From contig NCSJ02000060.1 in the NCBI GenBank assembly GCA_002812745.2, positions 101,164 to 165,163 of the forward strand: a stretch of DNA of 64,000 nt, read 5' to 3'. The translations under genes and the position numbers were made by a program. Under the pieces are notes generated by a model. The model saw only the letters and a program-made list of their open reading frames with translations. It ran no database searches and was not told the DNA's origin. The stretch is from Scytalidium lignicola. Its lineage: Eukaryota > Ascomycota > Leotiomycetes. Of the stretch, positions 11,425 through 22,477 are shown piece by piece (position 1 is the first letter of the stretch; each line of letters starts with the position of its first letter).

Positions 11425-12128
11425 TAGGGAAGAAGTTGGAAAAGACTGGAGACAGAGCGAGCGTGCTTTGAATACAACCTATGAAACCAACTGAATATTT
11501 GATGGCTGATGGTTTGGGAACCTTGGATTGCAACAAGATATCTTGGATCTTGTTTAGGGACCTTATGATGACGTTATGATTGGGATGGGGGTGATGCCAA
11601 AGTACAAATCGTTCAAGATCCTATTTTAAATTATATACATTTCACAAGTGGTGTAGTTTCAGTATATATTAGATAGTCAAGTTGGCCTGTACTACCTTTG
11701 TTCTCACTGCTGTAATGTTCTTTGAGAGAGTTGAGTGGTTCCATTTCAGATTTCTATTATGACAGAATTTCCACGCCCAAGAACAACCAGTTCTGTTCTA
11801 GGTATTCATTTTGAACATGTGCGATAAATTTGCGGAACATATCTGTATAAAAAAACAAGACCTTGTAGAAGAAAAGTAGGATGGTGGAGTTGAACAGGAG
11901 ATTAGACAACATTTTTTGTGCAATAAAGGAGCCATTTTGCTGTAAAGCTGTAGAATGAATAGCACAGTGTAGAAGCTAGTGTTGTGTGTTTTGATGTATA
12001 AGACTNAAAAAGTGAATTTCCTATAACAGACGCGTATCTGACAACACGTCGACGACAGAACGAAAGCGAACACCATCAAGATAGCGACACAAACCTGTAT
12101 CAAGTCACTAACGCAACCCTTATTAAGG
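11425..12128. other. Spacer between TMA20 and the 644-aa gene
   Basis: About 700 nt of AT-rich sequence, with an N at 12006 beside an A-run. It should contain the TMA20 polyadenylation region and the promoter of the next gene. No gene or structured repeat seen. Confidence 0.55.
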
Positions 12129-14063
12129 ATGAAACAAAAAAATCACGACGCTATGGCGTTGGTGTATTCTGAGCTCAAGGCTGGCTTGGATCGTTTATCT
12201 AACACGAGTCCTAATGTCGATCTCCCTGATCCATATGCTTTCCCATCTCTTGTTGAACCTAACCCGCTCCAGCAAATATTCGAGCCTTCAGACTCCTCTC
12301 TATCAGAAATGGCGAGCCCCGTTGTTCGCACCTTGAATTTTGGTGAGGCCATTGCGAAGATTCGTATGACCATCCAAGTCCTAGTTCAGGGAAATAGTTT
12401 TATTAGACCTCAGCTTCAGGTCTCAGCGGCTACCTATGGCCCAGTCGGAGCACTGCTCACCGTGTCAGATGTTCTGAGATTGACGAGGGCAACGCAGCTT
12501 GGCCAAGTCACAGCTTGGTTGCAGACGCAACTAGACCACTATACCGAGAGCAAGAATAAGAGGAAGCTACTAGTCAAGTCCATTGAGATTAGAATTGGCT
12601 CCCGAGCATTCACACGTGGATTCCCAAGCATTGATGGAGATCTCGTCGCGCCTGACAAATTGTTATATGATGCAGATGATGTTAGGTGGGACTGCAGCAA
12701 TGTTCTCAGGGTGCAGTACTGGAATGCCTTTAGGGATTTACTCCTTATTGGTGCCAATGCTGTCGCAGAGAAGCCAGTCATCAAAGTCAGGACAATTCGT
12801 CAACGACGTGTTCAATTTTCCACTGGATCCATTCAACAGCCAGAAGGAAGCAAAACAGAACAACAAGCCGAAGCCCCTAATATAACACCAGCCATGAATG
12901 CTGGTAAAACCAAGTCCAATACAACAGGCGGATATCAGCTGCGAGGCTCAGCCCCTGACTTCAGCATCAGAAAAGAACCGGATCAGAGCATCAAAGCTCC
13001 AAACAATACGAAGCTTGACGATGCAACCTCCATTGAGAGTCTACTCCATAAGCTAGGTGTCGGTGACGGCAAGAAGAATGGAGCCGCCACCGATCCAAGA
13101 ATTAAACCTGGCTGGGACAATCCTCTTCCTAGGTTCGGACAGTCATTGCGCAATATTACCGACTCTGCAAATGGAATGGGTGCTAATAACATGTACAGCA
13201 TTTGGAGTAATCCAAGAGAGGACGGTTTAATGCACCAAACATCCAGCCAGACTCAACCCCCCATTAGCTCAGGTCCTCTGCCTTCATTGGGTCCCCAAGC
13301 ACAGGGTTTCAATGAAGCTGTTGATATAGACAATTTCAGCAACAGAAGTTTCGCAAATGTTGATATTAGAGGTGATGCAGAAGCAAGCAATGGTAATACC
13401 AACTGGATAGAGGAGTCAGGAGGAGATAAAGCTGAGAAAATTGCTCAATACTGGGAACAACTCGAGGCAGCCATTGGATTCAGCTCGGAAGATGATGAGA
13501 TGTTCTTTCCAGATCCATCACCAAAACCAAAATCAAAATCAAAAGAGGTACTTCGGCCAGTGCCGGCAGTAAACCCAAAACAAAAGCTCCAACCGCGTTC
13601 AGTTTCTGCAACTCGTCTGAGCAAGAAGACTCCTGGAGCTCTTCTAAGAAATGAAGCTTTGAGTCATGACAGGGGAAGAAGTACTGGAGCAGCTCTCAAT
13701 TCTTCGTCTCGTGAAGCACTTCAAGGTCCAAATTTGGGCTTCCAAAGGTCAAGACTTAGTGGTCCAGCCTTCAACAACTCGCCATTATATATCCAGCACT
13801 TGCAACGGGATGAAGCTAGAAGCATATCCCCTCACATACCAGGGGGAAGTTACACACCAGGTTCATATGGAAACTTCCAGAGCATGCAACAGCGAACATT
13901 CTCTCCGCAACCACTACAGGGTATGGGCTACATGGATGATAGCTATGGCGAGCATCTCCAGCACATGCAATACGGAAGAGAAAGGCCTAACACTCAAGAT
14001 GCCTCTTGGACAAACTTCATGAACTACATGAGTTCGTCTAATAATTTATATCGAGGGCATTGA
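12129..14063 (+). CDS. Conserved-looking protein of unknown function, 644 aa
   Basis: Single exon with strong coding character, but I do not recognise the family. Residues about 65-235 look folded, with alternating hydrophobic segments (VVRTLNFGEAIAKIRMTIQVLV, LLTVSDVLRLTRA, VLRVQYWNAFRDLLLIGANAV). The remaining two thirds are low complexity: Ser, Pro, Asn and Gln rich, a KPKSKSK tract near residue 475, and a Met/Gln/Tyr-rich tail. No signal peptide or membrane helix is evident. The start at 12129 is the first Met; M10 (MALVYSEL) is an equally possible start because residues 2-9 are Lys/Gln-rich and not obviously conserved. A scaffold or nuclear role would be guesswork. Confidence 0.7.
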   Translation: MKQKNHDAMALVYSELKAGLDRLSNTSPNVDLPDPYAFPSLVEPNPLQQIFEPSDSSLSEMASPVVRTLNFGEAIAKIRMTIQVLVQGNSFIRPQLQVSAATYGPVGALLTVSDVLRLTRATQLGQVTAWLQTQLDHYTESKNKRKLLVKSIEIRIGSRAFTRGFPSIDGDLVAPDKLLYDADDVRWDCSNVLRVQYWNAFRDLLLIGANAVAEKPVIKVRTIRQRRVQFSTGSIQQPEGSKTEQQAEAPNITPAMNAGKTKSNTTGGYQLRGSAPDFSIRKEPDQSIKAPNNTKLDDATSIESLLHKLGVGDGKKNGAATDPRIKPGWDNPLPRFGQSLRNITDSANGMGANNMYSIWSNPREDGLMHQTSSQTQPPISSGPLPSLGPQAQGFNEAVDIDNFSNRSFANVDIRGDAEASNGNTNWIEESGGDKAEKIAQYWEQLEAAIGFSSEDDEMFFPDPSPKPKSKSKEVLRPVPAVNPKQKLQPRSVSATRLSKKTPGALLRNEALSHDRGRSTGAALNSSSREALQGPNLGFQRSRLSGPAFNNSPLYIQHLQRDEARSISPHIPGGSYTPGSYGNFQSMQQRTFSPQPLQGMGYMDDSYGEHLQHMQYGRERPNTQDASWTNFMNYMSSSNNLYRGH

Positions 14064-15545
14064 AACATTTTTCATGATGAAAGATTTTCCTAACTTTGTG
14101 GCCTGGTATCTTTGTACACCGAGGCTGTAAGGAAAATGATAGTATACACAGTATACGGCACGATTCCTTTCCTTTTCTTTCCAGAATCCATGATCACACT
14201 CTTGTTGGAATATTCCACTTTTCTTTTTTTNTCTCTCTCTCTTAGTCTAATCATCTCTAGACACAGCCTCATCTCTAGAATGGGGGCTGTGTCTAGAGAA
14301 GACCTGTCATGTCAGAAACGGGTCTGCACCTGCGGTAGACTCGGAAACCACCAAGAATACAGCAAAATGTAAAGTAAGCAATTATAAACTTTCTCCCAAT
14401 GATTATGTGAGTTTGTGTCAACATTTAACTCGTAAAGAGAGATCCAATCAGTCTCCAGGTTTCGAGGCCACTTGCGGTGAGCTTGGAATCCTTTTTTGAT
14501 ATCTAACTTGGCTGCTTGGAAATGCAAGTCCGCCATTCCGCATTAATCTGAGATTGCATAAACATTCCAGCATTCCACGTCAGACCAGAAACCGGTGGTC
14601 TCCGATATTTCCACAAAAATATCCTGGTGGTCTCATGCAAGCTGACCGAAGATCGAATTGGAAGAAGATAACTTGCAGAAAGCTGAGAAGATAATCTTGT
14701 ACTTGTGGTTGAAAGTGGATGAAAGTCCCGAATTGCTTCGGTAGGGAGTAGCGAGAAGCGAAGAATGCCCTGTTGTTTGTGGTGTGCCTGAGCCGCCGCC
14801 CGGCTTCTTAGCGAGGCGTCGGGCCCACTCGTGGGCTGTAGGGCTCCACTAGCCTGCTTGCGTAGCGGGGGCGTAGGTAGCATCCCACGCCATCTCACTG
14901 TATCAACACCCCACCCCCCTTTACTCTCCCACATCCAGTAACTTGCACGACTTGTCCCCGTATCATATCCACTCGTGCTCCTCAGGACACCCACTACTCT
15001 GCACGCAACAACAGAATAGTATCCAATCTACACAGGTATTGGATTTGTCCGGGTTTTAGGTTCTTGGCAAACGTGAAAACACCGGCCCTTGCATGTGATT
15101 GTGATTGAGGAACATCATTGCAATGTTAGGGTGTAACGCTGGCGGCTGGATAACTGTATGTTGGGACCAAAAAAAATCCACATTATGACCCGCAATAATA
15201 AATGGGTCGAGGACGCATCAATATTTTGTTTATCGTGTTTATCGACCAGCAAGCACATCGTATTTAGGAAGGACTCTCAGCTCTCAGACTCCGTACAGTA
15301 GTACGGTATAGGCAGTCCTGTAATACCTTGTATTGCTTCTGTGTCAGAGATGCCTAAATTGGAAGGGAATCCAGGTATTGAATACTCCTAACTGCTATGA
15401 TCGACACCACAATATATGAAATCCGTAACTTTTCATTTCGTCCCAAGCCCAATTCAAACCTCTCCGTTACACAGCACAGTACTGTGTACACGTATGGAGA
15501 CACCGCTCTTCTCTTTACTGTACTATCCTAGCATTATTGCTGGCA
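14064..15545. other. Spacer with a hairpin-forming repeat
   Basis: About 1.5 kb between the 644-aa gene and the converging aldo-keto reductase. It contains a CT-repeat with N at 14231, a 15-bp perfect inverted repeat (14254-14299, listed separately), a GC-rich patch near 14800-14900 and several TACAGTA or GTACTG words near 15290-15490. The 163-codon minus-strand frame at 14503-14994 is compositionally odd and unsupported. Confidence 0.55.
14254..14299. repeat. 15-bp perfect inverted repeat with 16-nt loop
   Basis: The left arm 14254-14268 (TCTCTAGACACAGCC) is the exact reverse complement of 14285-14299. It lies 190 nt past the stop codon of the 644-aa gene and could fold as an RNA hairpin in that 3' region, or be the ends of a small palindromic insertion. 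Function is unknown. Confidence 0.85.
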
Positions 15546-16618
15546 TCACAAAGTTGGTATCCCGCTGCTCTCCTCCGGCCAGACGTCATACCCGAATGTA
15601 TCCTTCATGTTGACGAACCTTGTTCGCCGGCCCGCAGCAACGGTATTGACAGTCTCGAAATCTTCATCCGGTAACTCAATCAGCTTCGCATTGCTGCGGA
15701 TTCTCTCCGGGTTACTGCTTTTCGGCAGCACCGCATAGCCCCGTCGAATCCCCCATGCGATCAAAACTTGTGCCAGAGTAACCCCAAGCTTGTTCGCAAC
15801 AGCGATCAAGTCTGGGTTTGTGGCTACTTTCTCCCCAGTACTGGGTACTTGGTCTTGAGATCCCAGAGGTGAGTATGCAACGGGGAGGATGTGGTGCGAG
15901 GTACAGTAGTGTATTATCTCGGGCTGGGGATGAAAGGGATGAATTTCGATTTGGTTCATTGCTGGAGGGATGCTGCAACGCAGGAGAAGATCTTGGAGAC
16001 CAGCAATGGTGAAGTTGCTGACGCCGATGGAACGCGTAAGTTTGGCCTGGTATAGACGCTCCATGGCTTGCCAGGTTGGCAATGGATCCTTGGTCAATTC
16101 ATGGTTTATTATATACTGTACAGTTAACTACGTTAGTGGCTTTGAAGCTATCTAGCAGCGGCAGGAAAGTAATAGCATACCTTTCCGTCTGCTCCTAGCT
16201 TCACCTGGTAATCTTCAGTCCTCTCGGAGGCAATGGGCCAATGTATTAATAACGCATCCACGAAGTCGAGCTGTAGCTTTCTCAAGCTGTCCTTCAAGCT
16301 CCACTCTACGTCCTCCGGGGTGTGTAGATGATTCCAAACTTTGGTGGTCACGAATATATCCTTTCTCTTCACACTTGAATTCTGGAATAAGAAGTCCTTG
16401 ATGGCGCTTCCTACCTCCTCCTCATTCAGGTAGAACCAGGCGCAATCCAGGTGCCTGTAACCAGCCTCCAGGGCACATATCACCGCTCGGTATGTTTCTC
16501 CCGACTGGCCTTGGCTGGCAAATGTTCCAAAACCCAGTGCTGGTACCTTGACACCGTTGTTCAGGTCGAGCAGGGGACCGGTCACTGCGGGAGCTATTTT
16601 GTTTGTTGATGATGCCAT
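15546..16618 (-). CDS. Aldo-keto reductase
   Basis: Two exons on the minus strand, 16618-16181 and 16115-15546, joined across a 65-nt phase-0 intron (GTATGC...TACAG), encode 335 aa. The joined protein is a full-length AKR barrel. The catalytic tetrad is visible: D58 and Y63 (DCAWFYLNEEEVG), K93 (VTTKVWN) and H126 (LLIHWP). Later family marks are GVSNFTIAGLQ, NQIEIHPF and the cofactor-binding PKSSNPERIRSN. The enzyme should reduce aldehydes or ketones, or oxidise polyols, with NADP(H) in the cytosol; glycerol dehydrogenase-like members are close in layout, but the substrate cannot be read from sequence. It is not in a cluster. The start MASSTNK precedes a normal AKR N-terminus. Confidence 0.93.
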
Positions 16619-17989
16619 GTTTGGATGTGATTTGGAGAAAATGGGAGATGGTATAGTAGAAAATTGAAAGCAGAAGATAAAAAAGAATAGGCTAGAGACT
16701 TGTCAGAGAAAATGCGGTGTGGCCAAGCAGCTACTGTATGAACAACTGTACTGGGTACCTTGGGGGGGGGGGGAATCCCTAATTGTGAAAAGCCGGAAGG
16801 TTTGTCTACAGAGTTTGCAGAAGCCTAAATCCTTTGTCCTCCTGCTCCAAGCCAATGACAGCGTCGCTTCGTATACGTTCTCTTCGTTCACGCCTCTAGG
16901 TAGTTCCTAGTATTGACTTCGCAGTAGGATCTTGAAACAAACGACTCGCGATCTTGACTCGATGATGATCGATGATGATGCTGAAAATGACGTTGCAGGC
17001 CCCTCTCTCTGCTAGTTCGGTTGGTTCCACTAAAACGGTACGTATCTTTTCTCGCCTTTGCACGCCTTTATCCCCTTGTAGCGGTACAGGCGTAATTGAC
17101 TGGGCGCTGGTACCTTGAGGCCCACCTTTTTAGTGGTAACGAGATCGAGATCGCCGCCCGTAGTGATCTTACGTAGTTGCCCTTCCGAGCCAACCTTAAC
17201 TACTGGGCACCTCAAAACGACTCCAAGTTTTCCCAACGTCCCATACGTCCCTATCTGCCGAACAGGAACGACATTGAAGAGATTTCTCTGGGCAAAAACC
17301 CTATATGCATGCTGGTGGCTCAAGATATGTACTTCAGTCCACTTTTTCTTGTTATCTCAGACCCGCTGGTATCCTCTTTTCTGCTTCGTATTGTTTCATG
17401 TTCCTGAGTGATCGAGAAATTCCCTAGCCATCTTGGTTGCATGGCACGCATGGCTAGAGTAGGATTGGCTCCTTCTCTGGCTGGAGAGTTCCGCCATCAA
17501 CGTCATCTCCGGGACCAGAGGAGCCATGGAACCACTTCGCCTTGCAGAACTGGACGGTACAGTACGCTATCCGCCATGGCAAACGGTTCTCTCGGGATGG
17601 ACCACGCGTGAGATAAGCTCCCAGGCTCCGCAGCAATTGCTCTTTATGCCATCTTGGGTCTAAGTTTGCCCAAGAGCCGCTCACCGGTCTTCTACTCCGA
17701 CTTCCTCCTTACACCGGTGCTGGAAAATACCCTGAGNAAAAAAAGCTGTTCTTCCCAAATTTTCACTAGCGGCGTCATGACTGAGCAATCTCCTGACTGA
17801 TATATACGGCCGGAGTCCCTGAGTTTCCTTTCTTATCTTTCATTTTTCAATTACTGAACACTGGCTGGTTTCCATCTGATCAAGGAAATCTCCATCTCTT
17901 AAATCTCTTTGACTTCTCCATATATTGATACCCAGATTTACCTTGAATCCTTGCCGATCTTAAGAGCTCTTATCACCCATTATCTCGCA
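16619..17989. other. Divergent promoter region, AKR / HAD hydrolase
   Basis: About 1.4 kb between divergent genes. It holds a run of 12 G (16762-16773), an N at 17737 and several short frames, including a 97-codon minus-strand frame at 17030-17323 that resembles no family I know. Both promoters should lie here. Pyrimidine-rich sequence with GACTTCTCC precedes the HAD gene start. Confidence 0.55.
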
Positions 17990-19507
17990 ATGACGACTTT
18001 CTCAGACGTTGATTTCGGCGTGAAAACGCCCACCAGCCCTCCTCCAGACAACAGAGCTAGCAGCAACCTTCAAAAGGTCCTCAGCCACGGTTCACCAAAA
18101 ACTCAACGATTCAACTATAGTCACAACCTCCCAATTCCAGGAGACGATCAACACCTTCACCATGCTATCGAGGTCCCAGCATCCAGATCCTCCTTGGGCG
18201 AGGCAGACCGATACATGCATTCCTTGAGTGTTGCTCCACAGGTGGATCGTCGTGGTTCCCGCAACAGCTTCGGAACTTCTCTTCCCATTCCACGCACTCC
18301 TCGTCAATCTCGAGTTCCATCGGTAGTTGGCATTGATGGCAAAGTAGTTGACATACGGGCTGGCATGATGCAGCCAACAAGAGCGATCATTTCATCGCAG
18401 CTGCAAGACCTAAATGTTGGGAAGACACGCCGAGCGAAGAACATGGCATTTGCATTCGACATCGATGGTGTCCTGGTACATGGTGACCGCCTCATCCCTG
18501 AAGCTAGACGGGCTTTGGAGATTCTGAACGGAGACAATGAGCTCGGTATCAGAATACCGCACATCTTCTTAACCAATGGATCCGGCAAGCTCGAATCTAA
18601 ACGTTGTGCTCAGCTATCAAAAATCCTCGGGCAGCCTGTTTCCACTGACCAATTCATCCAATCCCACACTCCAATGTCAGCTCTAGCAGAATACTACGAT
18701 ACTGTCCTAGTGGTTGGAGGCGAGAACTATCAATGCCGCGAAGTTGCAAAACAGTATGGCTTTAAGGACATCGTTGTCCCTAACGACATCTTTGCCGCCC
18801 AGCCGACCATCTCACCTCTCAAGGAATTCTTCACAGAGCAGCAACGCGCTACCGCTACCCCGCGGGATTTTAGCAAGGTGAAATTCGACGCTATCCTTGT
18901 ATTCTCTGATTCTCGAGACTATGCTACGGATCTGCAGCTCATCATGGATCTTCTGCAGTCTGAGAATGGTATCCTTGGAACCAGGGCTAAAGATCCCAAA
19001 ACACAGAGTCTCCCCATATATTTTTCACAGGGTGATCTCCTCTGCCCGACCGAGCATCCCTACCCCCGGATGTCTCAGGGTACATTCCGTATCGCGCTGG
19101 AAGCGATCTACAAATCTATAACAGATCACGAATTGGAGCGTGTAGTCTATGGAAAACCGGAGCTCGCGACATATAAATATGCAGATGAAGTCCTAACCTC
19201 ATGGATGGGCGAGCTGCATGGTGAGGACCGTCTACCTGAGAATATTTACATGGTCGGAGACAATCCTCAAAGTGACATCGTCGGAGGAAACATGTACGGG
19301 TGGAATACATGTCTGGTAAAGACAGGTGTTTACCAAGGTGAAGGTAACGACAAACAGAATCCTGCCAATTACGGAGTCTTCACAAACGTGCTTGAGGCAG
19401 TGTCGACGGCTCTTAAGAAGGAATTGGGGCAGGATTTCAAGATGAAGTGGGAGACTGAGAAGGTCAATCCTATTACTGCAGGTATCTCAATGCCGGCTGT
19501 TGAGTAG
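17990..19507 (+). CDS. HAD-superfamily hydrolase, CECR5/YKR070W-like
   Basis: Single-exon gene of 505 aa from ATG 17990; the open frame extends further upstream but without an ATG. After a disordered N-terminus of about 150 residues, possibly including a mitochondrial or regulatory segment, the HAD core begins: motif I DIDGVLV at residues 157-163, followed by IPEARRALEIL, the NGSGKLESKRCAQLSKILG block, VLVVGGENY, and the C-terminal motif MVGDNPQSDIVGGNMYGW. This is the layout of the CECR5/YKR070W group (subclass IIA HAD), predicted phosphatases with unknown substrate; yeast and human members are mitochondrial. The extra-long N-terminus with Ser/Pro and Arg motifs is unlike the yeast protein and may localise it differently. 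Confidence 0.88.
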   Translation: MTTFSDVDFGVKTPTSPPPDNRASSNLQKVLSHGSPKTQRFNYSHNLPIPGDDQHLHHAIEVPASRSSLGEADRYMHSLSVAPQVDRRGSRNSFGTSLPIPRTPRQSRVPSVVGIDGKVVDIRAGMMQPTRAIISSQLQDLNVGKTRRAKNMAFAFDIDGVLVHGDRLIPEARRALEILNGDNELGIRIPHIFLTNGSGKLESKRCAQLSKILGQPVSTDQFIQSHTPMSALAEYYDTVLVVGGENYQCREVAKQYGFKDIVVPNDIFAAQPTISPLKEFFTEQQRATATPRDFSKVKFDAILVFSDSRDYATDLQLIMDLLQSENGILGTRAKDPKTQSLPIYFSQGDLLCPTEHPYPRMSQGTFRIALEAIYKSITDHELERVVYGKPELATYKYADEVLTSWMGELHGEDRLPENIYMVGDNPQSDIVGGNMYGWNTCLVKTGVYQGEGNDKQNPANYGVFTNVLEAVSTALKKELGQDFKMKWETEKVNPITAGISMPAVE

Positions 19508-20066
19508 AGCGTGACAGGATTCGGTCTTTATGAATGCGATATGATTTCTCTGGGAATGGACAAGGCCGTGATGCATAATCTTGGCTATAATATTTAAAGA
19601 TGGTGGCTCGGCGTTATTTGATCTCATGCATTTAGAGCATTTGATCTTTAGAATAAAAAATTCTTTACGAATTTTCTTGAAACAATCCGAAGCATATCGC
19701 TTTCAATAAAGTTATTGCAGATGTGCTAGGGTTTTCACATTTTAGGCAATCATTCTTCATAACTAGGTTAAGTCTACTCGTCACAGAAGTGCATTAGCCA
19801 ATTCCAATCTCATAAGAAAACCCTTCTTCCTATAAATATAGTGCAAAGAAATTAAATCTTTTATATTTAGTACTAAGACGTCCATGCCTTCACGTGATCC
19901 GTACCCTAGCCAATCATATGTTCGTTAACTCTAACTCCATACGGATTTCTTGAACTCCCCACCGAGACTTTGGAAAGGAGCCAAAAATTCTTCCACGGGA
20001 TGAGTGTCATGAACACAACTCAATTAATACTCCTTTCAAAATAATGTCGCAGTCAAAGCAAGACAA
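19508..20066. other. Spacer between HAD hydrolase and DUS4
   Basis: AT-rich 560 nt with a CACGTG-containing stretch near 19892. Terminator of the HAD gene and promoter of DUS4; no gene seen. Confidence 0.55.
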
Positions 20067-21858
20067 ATGTTGTCCTCCATTCTTGATCCCAGCGCAGACT
20101 CTGCGTCTCCTCGTCATCAAGACGCAACGACACCAGCGTTAGAAACTAGGTCCGTTCCCCCAACCAAATATTTTCATCTAATCAATTTATTTGGCTTTTT
20201 ATTCTACTTCTTCCATTTCTTTTCCTTTTATCTTTGTGGATTTGAAAAGAGAGAGAGAGAAAAGTTGAAGAGTGGGAAAAGAGGACTTTTGTGGATATAC
20301 ACTCACCTTGCAAGCAGTCCTCTTAAGCTTTTTGATATTGCCAAGGCGGAGAAGAGGCCGCTGTATGCTTGTGCACCTATGGTGAGGTATAGTAAGGTGT
20401 GTTTTCTCCGTTGTTTTTTTCAGCTCTGCCTTAGTTTTTCTGTTTTTTCCTTCCTTTTCTATCTATTTGTGATTGGTAAGGGAAAGAAGAAGAAAAGCAG
20501 TCTCACAAACGTGTTTTCTCATTTAACCTGATGTACTTCCTTCACAGCCCACTTCATGTGCCTTAACTTTTATTTTGAGTCGTATCTTATGGAGAGTCTT
20601 ATTTTCTGACGAGATCTTTGTCGTAGCTTGCATTTCGAGAGACTGTCGCTCAATATGGCATCGATTTGTGCTGGACTCCTATGGTATGTACTGATATTAT
20701 CATCTAATATTGTCAGTGCTGGGATTACTAAATGTGGCTCTATAGATATTGGCTAAGGAGTTTAACCGTAGCCCTATAGCTCGCGAAAGTGGTAAGTTAT
20801 TGTTTTACTTTAGATAATTTGAACTTGACCCGTAGTTTCNTTTTTTCATCATATATCATTTTGCTGCTGTTGATTACCCCTGTTTCGGTACCTGGTCTTG
20901 TTCTATGTCATTCTTTCCTTGTGTGAGTGGTCAATACCAATCAATTCTCAATAGACTTTACAACGTCCCATATTGCTCCTCCTACGATAGCGCAGTTTGG
21001 TGCCTCATCACCACTAGAATTTGCCCGCGCAAGCTCCCTTGTGGCACCATACGTCAACGGTGTAGATCTCAACTGCGGATGTCCACAAGCATGGGCCTGT
21101 GCCGAGAACCTAGGTGCCTCGTTGATACATAAACGAGAACTGGTCTTAGAAATGGTGAAGGATGCAAAGAAGGCTTTAAGGGAAGATGGATGGGATGTTG
21201 GAGATGGGGAGGCAAGGGAAGGAAGAAGGAAGACAGTCAGTGTTAAAATTCGAATTCATAAGGATTTACGGTAATTCATTAACCGATAAGGGTCTTGAGA
21301 AAATCTATGTTGACAAAAGAAAGGGAAACTGTCGATCTCGTTCAGACTTTACAGTCAGCTAATCTAGGCGTTGACTTCCTTACAATACACGGACGGACAC
21401 GATCACAGCCCTCCAATGCCACAAACCCAGTCTCACTTTCTGCAATATCCATCCTTAAATCTCATTGTACTGTGCCAGTGCTATCAAATGGTGATGTCTT
21501 CACTCTCGAAGATGCATCCCGCCACGTGTCAGAAACCGGAGTAGATGGTGTCATGGCTGCGCGGGGCTTGCTTCTCAATCCAGGGATGTTTGCAAGGGAA
21601 GAAGGCAAGAAAGGAGTAGAGAAATTACGTGCTTCATGGGATGTCATTGAAACATTTCTTAATAACGTCGTCAGGGCCCCTATTCCTTACAAGCTCGTCC
21701 TTCATCACTTGAGCGAGATGTGTGCTATTGAGGGCGGAGTCAGGGGTGTGCTTAGCAAAGCGCAGAGGGCAGAGATGTTTGAGACAAGTAATATGCTCCA
21801 GTTGATTGACTTTCTGGATGAAGTGAAAGGTGATGGAGGGTTGAGGAGGGTCAATTAG
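20067..21858 (+). CDS. DUS4: tRNA-dihydrouridine synthase Dus4
   Basis: Six exons (20067-20149, 20318-20396, 20627-20683, 20746-20791, 20955-21270, 21324-21858) encode 371 aa; all phases agree. The protein shows the Dus fold: APMVRYSKLAFRE, WTPMILAKEF, IAQFG, DLNCGCPQ with the catalytic Cys, NLGASLI, VKIRIHKDLR, LTIHGRTR, and VLSNGDV then GVMAARGLL for FMN binding. Dus4 reduces uridine to dihydrouridine at D-loop positions 20a/20b of cytosolic tRNAs, using FMN and NADPH. The first intron (GTCCGT...AGCAG) is inferred: reading through gives a hydrophobic, Lys-rich insert absent from the family. The last acceptor was chosen to keep HKDLR-ETVDL in frame. An N at 20840 lies in intron 4. The first 25 residues are the least certain. 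Confidence 0.9.
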
Positions 21859-22477
21859 GAACTTGAGCGAAGTGNAAAGTGATCGGGAAGGGAAAAAAAA
21901 AGGTTTGAGGAGAGAACAGACGTTGCTTATATTAGTTCGTTGCTGCACCCTCCCTTTCGAGACCCCCAACAAGTGAGGTGCTAAATGGGGAGGTTTTGGT
22001 ATCAAAACACAAATCTAGTCGAAGGACGGCTTACGCTCAGTTGATCGTAACAACAAGGCTACTCTAATCGAGTAGAATACCTCCTGCGTCCAGTGGGTGA
22101 ACAATCCAACGCTTACCGAATTCTGCTTCGGTATGATAGGAAGAGCTAAATTTACTACACACTATGTTAGATTATTCACTTCATATGTAGAGATATATAT
22201 GTCCTACAAAAATGCCTAGAATCAGAATATTGAAAGCAACAAATCATCAATGATACTGTATCTTCGGGGTTACCCCCTATTCTCTTTTAGTCATGTGATG
22301 CTGAATTCCTCTAGAGAACTCTTGTGGTGGGTGGATCTCGCCAAGATAAGATTAGATCTAACTCACTCACTCCTTTGGTCGCGACCGCGAGACGAAGGGA
22401 GCTTCCCGCGCAACGATCTCGCTATTCAACCAAAGAACAATTTAAGACATTCTCTAACCCTCAATTTTTCCGACTCC
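21859..22477. other. Spacer between DUS4 and the Pch1-like cyclin
   Basis: About 620 nt, with an N at 21875, terminator of DUS4 and promoter of the cyclin gene. An open frame runs into the cyclin from 22250 but begins without conservation. Nothing else seen. Confidence 0.55.

Noticed and set aside
14503..14994. 163-codon minus-strand frame
   Set aside because: Over-represented Arg/Ser/Thr, lies over a GC-rich patch, no family match; likely chance.
17030..17323. 97-codon minus-strand frame in the AKR/HAD spacer
   Set aside because: Reads like a protein in places, but there is no recognisable motif, no linked exon and the same stretch is open on the other strand.
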